A stretch of DNA of 12,874 nt from Larix sibirica (taxonomy: Eukaryota > Streptophyta > Pinopsida > Pinales > Pinaceae): the NCBI GenBank assembly GCA_004151065.3, contig NWUY0300013621.1, positions 54,875 through 67,748 of the forward strand, read 5' to 3'. The notes under the pieces are model-generated. The model worked only from the letters and a program-made list of their open reading frames with translations. It searched no databases and was not told the origin of the DNA. The position numbers were made by a program, and so were the translations under genes. Positions 1-7,591 of the stretch are shown one piece after another (within the stretch, counting starts at the first letter, position 1; the number at the start of each line of letters is the position of its first letter).

Positions 1-88
1 ACGGGGAGCGCAGATGAATATAGCTACTGCTTATGGAGGCAGTCGAGAAAACTTCATTATTTCGAGTGACCTTCTATATGGTCAGTTG

Positions 89-120
89 CATGTCGACTGG
101 AGTGGTCTGCCACCGACATG
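89..120. repeat. Short hairpin containing a GTCGAC site
   Basis: CATGTCG at 89-95 is matched by CGACATG at 114-120. Inside it, GTGG (102-105) pairs with CCAC (110-113), leaving a 4-base loop and a 6-base bulge on the left side. It is one of several hairpins in the GTCGAC-rich block. Confidence 0.55.
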
Positions 121-1737
121 AGAGATAGGGTTATTCGTGGAGCCTACGATCTGGCCAAAGTATGGAAATGTTGGTACCTTTGGAGAGCTACACTCTCATG
201 ACCTCTTTCTTGTTAGGCTTCGTGTGGATATGGCATGGGTGGCTTCCAATTGTTTCACATCGTGCCACATCTTTTTCTTGAGTGTGAAGGTATCCAATGG
301 TTGCTTGCCTCTTTGTCTTGAATATGCGGGTTTACATTGTACCTCTGCATTGATCTATAATGGGTGGTCACGTTCAGTTTCAGGCATCTCCCACATCAAA
401 GTATGGATTGAGACAGATCACCACATCCAATGGACTCGAAGGTGAAGGGACTCCTCGATCAACTTCTGATCTTGACCACATGTAAATAACATCAACCAAT
501 TTACTTAATGACCAATAGATTAGGCATCGAACTTAAGATAATGTCGACCAAGTGATCGACCATAAACGAGATTGACCAAGAAATATTGACATCTTAGAGT
601 TTAATCTCAAAAGGACGTTGATCTTCATATCAATACTTCAAAAGTAAGTCGGCTCTTGAACATAGTTTTTGTATAGAAGTAACAACGTCCATAGCTTTCA
701 AAAAGATGACACGTAAGCATAGTCGATGATAAACTCTGATGTACTAGGTCTATTTTTTGCACGTAACCGAATTGTTGCTCGAATATTACCTATGATCAAG
801 GGATAAAATTACTGTGGTATAACCCTTCTTTGGTTGATGCATCCATTCGACCTATCTTCGAACTTTACCTTCATTTTTTGCAACAGCAATTACTTCCATC
901 AATTGCATTGATCCACAACAGAATGGTCGGCTATGCCTACGACTGGAATGATCGGTCGTCGACTGCTTCGCACTTCTTTTTGCCTAAGTCCTCCGACTGG
1001 TTGCATAAGATTTTTGTATTATTTTACATAGCACTATCTCAAAATTTAAAAATAATGATAGTTAACAGGCTCGACTGGATGATAGACAGCGGCTCCATAT
1101 TCTGTCGAGGGTCGACAAAATATGCGAAGAGCGAGTCTTTCTACATCATAAAATGAGGATAAAGAAGCTTTGAAATAAAGCATGGGAACTGTGTCTTTAT
1201 GCTGCTGAGGATGTTGCCTGAGAATTACGACCAGAACATAGAGGTTGTCATCAATGCAATGACCAACAGTTCAACAACGCTTATCGACCAGTCTGATTGA
1301 TGGATGTAAACCTGACTATCAATAAAGTTGTTGAATGAAAGCAGTCGACGTCGGAGAATTCCAAAGAGTGGATATATAATATGCTGCAACAAAGAATATG
1401 TCGTCAAATTTATGAACGCCATCCAATGTTCCATCGAGCGTGGGCTTATCAGTTGATTCCTAATAATTGATCGACTTAAATGATAACACATTCTTGCGGG
1501 AGGACCCAAACAACACTGGCGATAGAGAGAGCGGATTTGTTGAAGAAATGTCTGTATTGAAGACCTTACCTAACTATGTGAGTCGACTTTCAGCCCTAGC
1601 CTGCTATCAAAAGAATCGATTAAAAGAAGCTGGAACAACGACATTAATATTTTTGAATGCAATTATGAATAGCCAATGTAGAATGCTGTCATCGGTTCAC
1701 TGCTATCATGGGTTTTGCAATAGATTGTTGACTACCA

Positions 1738-1749
1738 ATGGTCGACCAT
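1738..1749. repeat. 12-bp perfect palindrome ATGGTCGACCAT
   Basis: This palindrome fuses the two motifs that dominate the left block, TGGTCG and CGACCA, around a GTCGAC core. Single half-sites recur at many places between 545 and 2660. It is a natural candidate for a dimeric protein-binding site, but that is inference. Confidence 0.6.
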
Positions 1750-2344
1750 AGCCATTCATCAATCAGTTGCATACTAAAGAAGTCTATTGTGATAAACATA
1801 TTCTTGATGATTGAGTATGGGCACGAAGACGAACATTTGCACTAATTCATTGCATGACGAGTGTTACTGGGAGTAATCGGTAATATAACTATGTGCATAC
1901 CGACCATGGTTTCCAACCAATCAAATGAAATGTGATGCGATCATAGACCAATGTGAATTAAGCAAGAAATATCTGGCAAGAAAGAGTAAAAGATAATTTA
2001 AATATTGAAGCATGCAGTCGACTCATCGACCAACATGTTTTTGGATGGAGTTGAATATCATAGATGGTGACAAGAAGTCGACATAACTCTAAGTTGGTTG
2101 ATAAAACTTGTCCTGTTGATATGAAATGGTTGACCTTATGGTCATTGTTATTAAAAGTTTTTCGGCATTGTATTTTTCTTTTGTAAACTATGGTCGATTC
2201 GATAAGTCATTCTATTGTAAATATGGTCGATGTAGTCGTGTCGTGAGATCAAGGTTACTACCGTGTGAAATTAGGTTCAGGTCACTATGGTAAACTTCCT
2301 CTCTGGATAGTTATTAGGCTGGCAGTTAGATATTAGATATGGTC

Positions 2345-2369
2345 GGTAATATATCTGGGATATATTACC
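2345..2369. repeat. Perfect inverted repeat, 10-bp arms
   Basis: GGTAATATAT (2345-2354) and ATATATTACC (2360-2369) flank the loop CTGGG. The words TGGTCGG just outside on the left and CCGACCA at about 2381 on the right form an outer pair. The palindrome GGGTTAACCC lies at 2374-2383. The 16-base segment at 2347-2362 recurs with one mismatch at 2400-2415. Confidence 0.7.
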
Positions 2370-2775
2370 TTGAGGGTTAACCCGACCACATAAGCTAATT
2401 AATATAACTGGGATAGTTGGGTATCACTTGCTATCACCCATCGACCATATTTTTAAGTCTAAGCACTTTAGTATAGAGATGTCGACAAATCCTTGGCATC
2501 TTACCGACCATGACCGTATAATACCAACCGTGAGCAAATTTTATACTTATCTCACATCTGGTAATTGACCAAGAAATTTCGACAATGTCTTCTTTGGGAC
2601 CTTAATAAGATGTCGAGCTCGACTGAATGAAGATACCAACCATATATTTAGAGCTGGTCGGTCATTGAACATATTAGTTTAGAGCCGCGAAGTTTATAAA
2701 TTTGTATCTATGCATAACCATCATATTTTTTCGGCACACTAGGCCATATGTCGACTGGCCATAAGTTAATTCGTC

Positions 2776-2839
2776 GACCCTCGCCAGACTATATTCGATG
2801 CCCGTGGCTTAGTCATTCGAATATAGTTTGGTGAGGGTC
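2776..2839. repeat. Long hairpin, about 25-bp stem
   Basis: The left arm 2776-2800 begins GACCCTCGCC and ends TTCGATG. The right arm 2814-2839 begins CATTCGAATA and ends GAGGGTC. They pair along their whole length with a single one-base bulge and a 13-base loop. The only two non-Watson-Crick positions (2783 with 2832, 2787 with 2828) are G:U pairs if the + strand is transcribed. It could be a foldback part of a transposon end or a small-RNA precursor; sequence alone does not decide. Confidence 0.75.
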
Positions 2840-2900
2840 AATTGGTGATACCCATATTAGGAAGGTAAGGCTAACAATCCTTGTCGAATAATATTAGGAC

Positions 2901-2954
2901 TAATTACTCCTGCTATTAATAACGTTGAATCCCTAGCAGTTAACTAAGTAATTA
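2901..2954. repeat. Two-step hairpin at the right edge of the block
   Basis: TAATTACT (2901-2908) pairs with AGTAATTA (2947-2954), and the inner CTGCTA (2910-2915) pairs with TAGCAG (2934-2939). It lies about 60 bases after the longer hairpin and just before the point where the GTCGAC-type words stop. Confidence 0.5.
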
Positions 2955-3100
2955 TTAACGACCGACAGTCTTTAGTTAAAAATATCATACTAAGCATTCA
3001 TTCATAACGTTAGTTCAGGAAACTCAGTTGATGGCCCTTGATTCAAATGTTTGCTGCTGAGCAACAACTTAAACCGCCCAAAACAAAATCCACAACAAAT

Positions 3101-3114
3101 CTCCAAATTTGGAG
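3101..3114. repeat. 14-bp perfect palindrome
   Basis: CTCCAAATTTGGAG lies immediately before the first readable residues of the hAT transposase remnant. It has no assigned role and may be chance in AT-rich DNA. Confidence 0.5.
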
Positions 3115-3619
3115 TTTCCTTAGANAGACAAACTCAAGGAATATGTTTGCTCCAATGAGTGAAATATCTCAGTGGAGCAGCAAGGTTGATGGGTAGGACA
3201 TCTGTGTGAATTTTTTTAAGACCAAGGTTTTGTCTAGAGCAACAGAGATTGTCAAAGTTGTCAAGCCTCTTGTTCAGGTGTTGTGGATGTTGGATGGGGT
3301 AAAATTGAGCATGAATTATTTAATGAGGCCATGGATCAAGCAAAGAGAAAATAAGCGCAGCATACAAGAATTAAAATACAAAGTACCTACCTATTTGGAA
3401 GATCATTGATTACAAATAGAACAACCAACTCTATCATCCTATACATGCATGTTGGCATTTCCTAAATCAACAGTACCATTACAAATCCAACTTTGGAGAA
3501 TGAACTTCGGGAGATCAAAGATGGGAATGTACACATGCATAGAGCATGTCTCCAATCAAAAAGTCTAGGATGGCATATATAAGCATATCCGTGCAATGCA
3601 GGTAAATGTCAAAGGGGTT

Positions 3620-3631
3620 TAGCCCAAGTGG
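3620..3631 (+). promoter_or_regulatory. Pol III A box of the SINE
   Basis: TAGCCCAAGTGG fits the A-box consensus TRGYNNARNNGG at every position. Confidence 0.8.
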
Positions 3632-3663
3632 TTGAGAGGACAAATTGTTATCCTCCCCACCCA

Positions 3664-3674
3664 AGTTCAAATCC
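3664..3674 (+). promoter_or_regulatory. Pol III B box of the SINE
   Basis: AGTTCAAATCC fits the B-box consensus RGTTCRANTCC fully and lies at the usual distance from the A box. Confidence 0.8.
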
Positions 3675-3864
3675 CATTTTGTTGACATGTATGAGCCATT
3701 ATTGTTGAATATGATGAATATAATGAGATTGTTGATAAGGCCTCAAGTCTCTGCAGATTCCAGTTTACCCTAGGTACCATCCTCGTAATGAGGGGAAGTG
3801 TCCAATGGGTTTCCTCGGAATGTATATTTCACAGTGATTTTTTTTTTTTAAGTAAAAGCATAGA

Positions 3865-3983
3865 TAACTTTGGCTAAAAACTAGTTTGGGCAAGAAATCA
3901 GGGGCAAACCAAGTAAGCAATTCTAGTGCATTTAAGTTTACATATTCATTGATCTAGTCATTGAAAATTTCTAGCCAAAGTTA
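3865..3983. repeat. 119-bp inverted-repeat unit inside the hAT remnant
   Basis: The 16-base arms TAACTTTGGCTAAAAA (3865-3880) and its complement (3968-3983) match with one mismatch and enclose 87 bases. The unit starts 15 bases after the SINE tail and contains no readable hAT residues, so it may be a small separate insertion (MITE-like) or an old foldback. No target duplication was seen. Confidence 0.5.
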
Positions 3984-4365
3984 CATGCCCGTTTCCTAAA
4001 TTTTCAAACTGTCTTTAACTCTTATGATTCATCGCAAGGAATTGGTGGGAATCATTTGGCAACGAATGCCCTCAACTGCCAAAGTTTGCAGTTAAAAAAC
4101 TGAGTACAACTCCCACTTAAGTGTAATCAGTTGTTGAACAAAACACATGATGCAAATCCCTCCTTGAAATGGATCATGGAAACTCAGCCAATAGCATTTG
4201 AGGATGATGACTTTGGGTGGATGGACTTGGATCCACAAGTAACACCAAGCACTAGGTATTGATGTACCTAGTGGATCAAGGCAGAGACAGGGGCCAGACG
4301 TGGAGACAGAGGGCGATATGAATTATGAGGAGCCCAACACAGGGGATGATTTTGACGATATGTAG

Positions 4366-4688
4366 TATTTGTTGTAGCATGATATATTTTGGACTCTAGG
4401 GGCCATTTAAAGCTTCGATGTTTATGTATTTCTTTCAAACATATATCACACTTGGTGCCATTTTTCTATACTCACCCTTACATGATATTAGCCTGAGAAA
4501 ACTTTGCATTTTCAGTGTCTAATAGTTTGAACTTACATTGCTGTACATGAATATATATTTGTTTCATTAAAATTTGCATATTTTATATATATTTGTAGTC
4601 AAGCAGTTCTTCAACCCAATTTTTCAGTCAGTTCCAGTCCAGCTTCGATTCTGATAACTTTGCATGCAAGTACAAGGAAATAACATAC
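4366..4688. other. AT-rich non-coding stretch, probable DIS3L2 intron
   Basis: This lies between the hAT tail and the smaller DIS3L2 exon. It begins at the strong donor GTATGT read leftwards from 4688. I see no exon, promoter or repeat in it. Confidence 0.5.
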
Positions 4689-4742
4689 CTCGAGACGATT
4701 GTGCATATTAACACGAAATATAGCCTTAAAAGCTTTCCCTTT
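4689..4742 (-). CDS. DIS3L2: DIS3-like exonuclease 2, internal exon (start of cold-shock domain)
   Basis: This 54-base exon reads KGKAFKAIFRVNMHNRLE. It is preceded on the minus strand by the acceptor TTGCAG and followed by the strong donor GTATGT, both in phase 0. The string continues directly from the EALE that ends the previous exon. The joint matches the conserved entry to the first cold-shock domain in plant DIS3L2 (SUPPRESSOR OF VARICOSE), where a conserved FRVN-HNR-EAYC stretch follows. That protein is a cytoplasmic 3'-5' exoribonuclease that degrades mRNA independently of the exosome. The next exon (expected to begin AYC...IDGVPTD) is not visible in the 4.6 kb to the left, which holds only transposon-like DNA. 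The gene therefore has a very long intron or is cut off here. The RNB catalytic domain is outside the window. Confidence 0.82.
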
Positions 4743-4953
4743 CTGCAATTTATACCAAATGAAACCAAATTAGAATCTCAGAAAAATGTAGAATGGCTTA
4801 AAAACGTTAAAAAAACCAGAGGTTTCATATTAAATAAACGAGTAAGATAGAGAACAAAACAATCAGAATCTAACCTATAAAGCTTCATTTGTAACTGATT
4901 ATATGATTATATCTGAAAAATAAAATAAAGAAAATAAGAATATGGAATTGCAC
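4743..4953 (-). other. Intron between the two DIS3L2 exons
   Basis: A 211-base intron runs from donor GTGCAA (weak beyond the GT) to acceptor TTGCAG. It is phase 0 at both ends, so the reading frame joins without loss. Its small size and lack of repeats contrast with the next intron. Confidence 0.75.
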
Positions 4954-5459
4954 CTCTAAAGCTTCATTAATGGCCTCAATTGGCATGTGAGGTGTGAAAT
5001 ACTTCTTTGATAACATATCAGGAAAGCCCTTTGATCTTGGAGATACCAAAGATCCATTCTTAAGATAGCCATTTAAAGGACCTGAAAATCTAGATCCTGG
5101 CCATGATTTTGGACCCTCTGGCAGAGGAAAAGCTTGAATTTGTTCAAATGGGCTCTCTATCTTCTCCCATAAAGGATTTAATGAAAATGCATGCCCACCA
5201 ACATCACAAGCACCATTATAATGTATATTATTGGCACCATTACAATTCATTTGTGGGGATGACATATATAAATAATTTGCATCTGGACCTCTAAATGGTG
5301 CTTCCATTGAAAATGGCAATGGATACTGAATTCTATGGATCTGCTTTGGCATCAGTGCTAATTCATTCCATTTATAATGCTCCATTGGAAGAGCGTAATT
5401 GGGCACAAAGACATTCTCAACAGATCCTTGTCTTGATAGCAGTCCACTTGATTTGAAGT
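4954..5459 (-). CDS. DIS3L2: DIS3-like exonuclease 2, N-terminal-region exon
   Basis: A 506-base exon is open throughout. It encodes about 168 residues of mostly disordered, Ser/Asn/Pro-rich sequence ending in YFTPHMPIEAINEALE. That ending is the conserved lead-in to the first cold-shock domain of plant DIS3L2/SOV, and the next exon continues it in frame. The right edge is set by a good acceptor (T-rich tract then ATGGCAG, exon from 5459), which leaves two bases completing a split codon. Alternatively, translation could start at the ATG at 5464-5466, giving MADFKSSGLL. I prefer the splice reading because plant family members carry a further N-terminal, basic KKRRSNRR-type segment. I could not find that segment up to 9968. 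The rest of the reading frame after 4954 is intron read-through. The family assignment rests on the junction with the next exon; the upstream part is poorly conserved. Confidence 0.8.
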
Positions 5460-6720
5460 CTGCCATGAAAAAATCAAGTCATTTACTTTGATATTGCAAA
5501 ATATGTTGCTAATCATCATATGTTAGTAAATGGGTAAAAGTGAATGAGTAAAAATTTTATAAATTGTACATGTGTCTACACAATACCATCAAATTTATAT
5601 TGCATTGTAACATTTCGCAACTATATTATAAAACATTTTAGTCAAGCAACTAAAGTTTCTCTCCCTTCAGTCAAGCAACTTGTTCCTCACCCTTAACATA
5701 CCTCACACACAATGAGCAAGCCACTTAGCATACCTGTCATTTTATTTTTTATATGTATGTGAAGTTGCAAAGAAAACAAGATAAGTGAAAGTTGAAACAG
5801 ATGTTGCATAAATGGAGCATTGCTATTTTAAATATGTAACACAATGTACCACAAGGAATAATTAACATTTCCTGTAACATAGATGTAAAAGGAAATTTCA
5901 ATCAAAGTAACATAAAGATATAGAAAGTCTCACTGAGGTGACACATTGCAAGAAGCCCCCAATTTTAGTAGTGAAATCTCTTTCTGGGTGGATGAAATTT
6001 TGGTTGCATTTACTTTTGTTATTCTGTAGTATGATGTTTATGGGCTGAGTGAGAATTTATATTTTGAATCATCAATCGTTAAATGCCTTCATTGTGCTGT
6101 ATTTTACATTGTGTTGTCTCCTGCAAGCCATCATTGAATACATTACATCTGTCATTACAATTCAATCAATTATATTGCATGGTATTTTGTCCAAAAAATA
6201 CTGAGAATTGGGATTGTGGATTTATACTGTTTGAAAATATAGCCACATAGGTGAACTAATTGTTTCCACAAAACTTATCAAAGGGTTTTGTTTTCCAGCA
6301 CAGTTAACCAATAACACCTGTGGCAAACAAGATCATTATATACTATATCTCCTCAATCGCATTTTGAGTTTCAGTTGCAAACCATTCACCAAAAAAGAAT
6401 CAAGGCTTCCATTTTTAAAACTATTTAGGGTCTGTAAACAATAATTTCCCAATAACATGCCTTGAAACTTGTTAATATTTTATTATCGACAAGATTCAAT
6501 GATTGTATTCAATTGATCCCATCCCCTCTTATTCTTATTACAGCTTTCAAGCATTTTATTTAAGTTCAAAACTGCATCATATACTTTGTAAATGGCATGC
6601 TTTTATGAAAACTAAACAATGTAGCTAGGAGTGGAGGAGTCTCAAAGATGACTTTTCTGCTTCACAAGGATGGACCACAGAAGATGGTGCAGAACTCTGG
6701 ATGCGGGCTACAGCATATAT
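5460..6720. other. AT-rich non-coding stretch, no gene seen
   Basis: If the DIS3L2 exon starts at a splice acceptor, this is its upstream intron; if it starts at the ATG at 5466, this is 5' flank. I find no further exon on either strand. The only structure noted is the 12-base direct repeat AGTCAAGCAACT at 5640 and 5669. Confidence 0.5.
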
Positions 6721-6842
6721 ACACTAGCATGGATCCATCTTAACCCTGAAACTATTAAGCAACAAGACGGACCAAGAAACTCGAGATGCAAACACCTCAG
6801 CACTTACTAGATCTAGGGTTAAATATGGATCTATGCTAGTGT
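6721..6842. mobile_element. 122-bp foldback/MITE-like inverted repeat
   Basis: The left arm 6721-6747 (starts ACACTAGCATGGATCC, ends AACCCT) matches the complement of the right arm 6815-6842 with one mismatch, one G:T pair and one bulged base. The 67-base interior codes for nothing. It could be a miniature inverted-repeat transposon or a transcribed hairpin. No flanking target duplication is evident. Confidence 0.6.
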
Positions 6843-7102
6843 GGGGGGAACTTGGGAAGGAGGTAGGATGTGCAAGCTTTTAGTCCATCTGGCTTGAAAG
6901 TTTGTCTGCATACATTTGCTGGCAAAGAGAGAGATAGACCTTGTTATCTACATAAATCTTCATGATCCCTAATTTGGTTATGAGAGAGACACACTACCAA
7001 ATGGAGACAGTTTATTCAATATTATATACATAACCATCCTCTATTTTGGTTTTTGAACTGTTTAATGTCATGAATTGTTCAAATTGCCTATCCCAGATTC
7101 TA

Positions 7103-7300
7103 TTCTCACCTCAAGCCGTTAGTAACTAAGACCAGACAACTTCTATTAGCATCTTGTGTCCTGAAAATTTTCTTCTCTGAATTGAGAATCAAGACACCAT
7201 TCTCACCTCAAGCCATTCGTATCTAGAACCAGACAACTTCTATTAGCATCCTGTGTCCTGAAAATTTTGTTCTTCTCTGCATTGAGAATCAAGATACCAT
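7103..7300. repeat. Tandem duplication, two copies of about 97-100 bp
   Basis: Copy 1 (7103-7199) and copy 2 (7200-7300) both begin TTCTCACCTCAAGCC and share ACTTCTATTAGCATC and GTGTCCTGAAAATTTT. They differ by several substitutions and a 3-base insertion in copy 2. This is non-coding DNA. Confidence 0.85.
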
Positions 7301-7504
7301 GCCCCCAAGCAATGTAATTACAGATCTCAGTTGAGCAATATAGTAAATAAATATTAACTTGAGAGAGAAAGATTTCCATGAGTCTACAATTCGCACTGTT
7401 GAATAAAATATCACTGCATTAGTTGGAATTTGCAGTTTTGAATAAAATTTGAGGACAACGCCAGACTGTAGATAGACATTCAAAATTAAAGAAGCTGAAA
7501 AACC

Positions 7505-7591
7505 TTCAAAGGGTGCAGATTTGTCCATGTATGAAGATCGGCAAACCAAGCAACCAATTGGTTGGCAAAATGGGCAGCATCCTCAAAAGGT
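7505..7591 (+). pseudogene. Possible LINE RNase H scrap
   Basis: The frame starting at 7505 reads CRFVHV, one stop (7532-7534), then RSANQATNWLAKWAAS. This resembles the C-terminal end of RNase H domains in plant non-LTR (LINE) reverse transcriptases, which often show H-V-REANQ-AD-LA. The expected catalytic acidic residues further upstream are not visible, and nothing readable follows. The opposite strand is also open here, so the assignment is tentative. Confidence 0.4.

Larger units (their letters stand above)
1..2990. mobile_element. GTCGAC/CGACCA-rich block, probable DNA-transposon interior
   Basis: No gene is recognisable here. Open frames are all about 108 codons or shorter and resemble nothing I know. 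What sets the block apart is word content. GTCGAC occurs 12 times (92, 543, 958, 1111, 1344, 1582, 1741, 2017, 2077, 2481, 2750, 2773) and only once in the other 10 kb (11572). CGACCA or TGGTCG occurs about 16 times in both orientations, again only once elsewhere. Short inverted repeats are also frequent, especially after 2300. In known plant elements, dense short motifs in both orientations typify the subterminal regions of CACTA (En/Spm) elements, where transposase binds, so I infer such an element or its derivative. I found no terminal inverted repeat or target duplication. The left end lies outside the window and the right edge, near 2990, is approximate. Confidence 0.45.
3614..3849 (+). 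mobile_element. tRNA-derived SINE with T12 tail
   Basis: A 236-base element begins GGGGTTTAGCCC. It carries a perfect A box and, 32 bases later, a perfect B box, the internal RNA polymerase III promoter of tRNA-derived SINEs. The body runs to a run of 12 T (3838-3849). A T-rich 3' end is known for some plant SINE families such as Au, but I cannot confirm the family. It interrupts the hAT remnant between the HFLN block and the WWE block, so it inserted after or during the decay of that gene. I could not identify a convincing target-site duplication: the candidates are GTAAATG on the left and GTAAAAG on the right. Confidence 0.8.
3109..4365 (+). pseudogene. Decayed hAT-type transposase (plant DUF659/hATC class)
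   Basis: This is the C-terminal half of a plant hAT transposase, a DNA-transposon enzyme with an RNase H-like core and a C-terminal dimerisation domain. Readable blocks appear in order but in different frames. First is a tract around SEISQWSSKVDG (about 3126-3192). Next is VKPLVQVLWMLDGVK near 3257-3305, then after a frameshift EAMDQAKRK near 3330. LPIWKIIDY and NNQLYHPIHACWHFLN follow at about 3388-3470, with an in-frame stop between them. WWESFGNECPQLPKFAV, typical of the start of the hATC region, is at 4043-4093. An acidic tail ends at a stop at 4363-4365. The cysteine-rich CERNW segment usually following the WWE block is missing or unreadable. Stops, frameshifts and an inserted SINE show it is dead. 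It opposes the neighbouring DIS3L2 exons in strand and probably lies in that gene's intron. The N base at 3125 falls near its start. Confidence 0.85.

Noticed and set aside
137-445. Plus-strand 102-codon open frame in the left block
   Set aside because: The product shows no family motif, there are no splice sites or codon signal, and frames this long are expected in 3 kb of moderately AT-rich DNA.
830-1156. Plus-strand 108-codon open frame
   Set aside because: No recognisable domain. The sequence carries the same GTCGAC/CGACTGG words as neighbouring non-coding DNA, so they rather than codons shape it.
1225-1751. Two partly overlapping 94-codon frames on opposite strands
   Set aside because: Neither resembles a known protein, and they are interrupted by no intron-like signals.
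3600-3865. Target-site duplication around the SINE
   Set aside because: The best candidates (GTAAATG versus GTAAAAG) are too short and too different to support.
5103-5294. Plus-strand 63-codon frame
   Set aside because: It is the antisense shadow of the DIS3L2 N-terminal exon.
7289-7549. Minus-strand 86-codon frame
   Set aside because: No family features, AT-rich, and it starts inside the possible RNase H scrap. A better minus-strand reading there is in a different frame.
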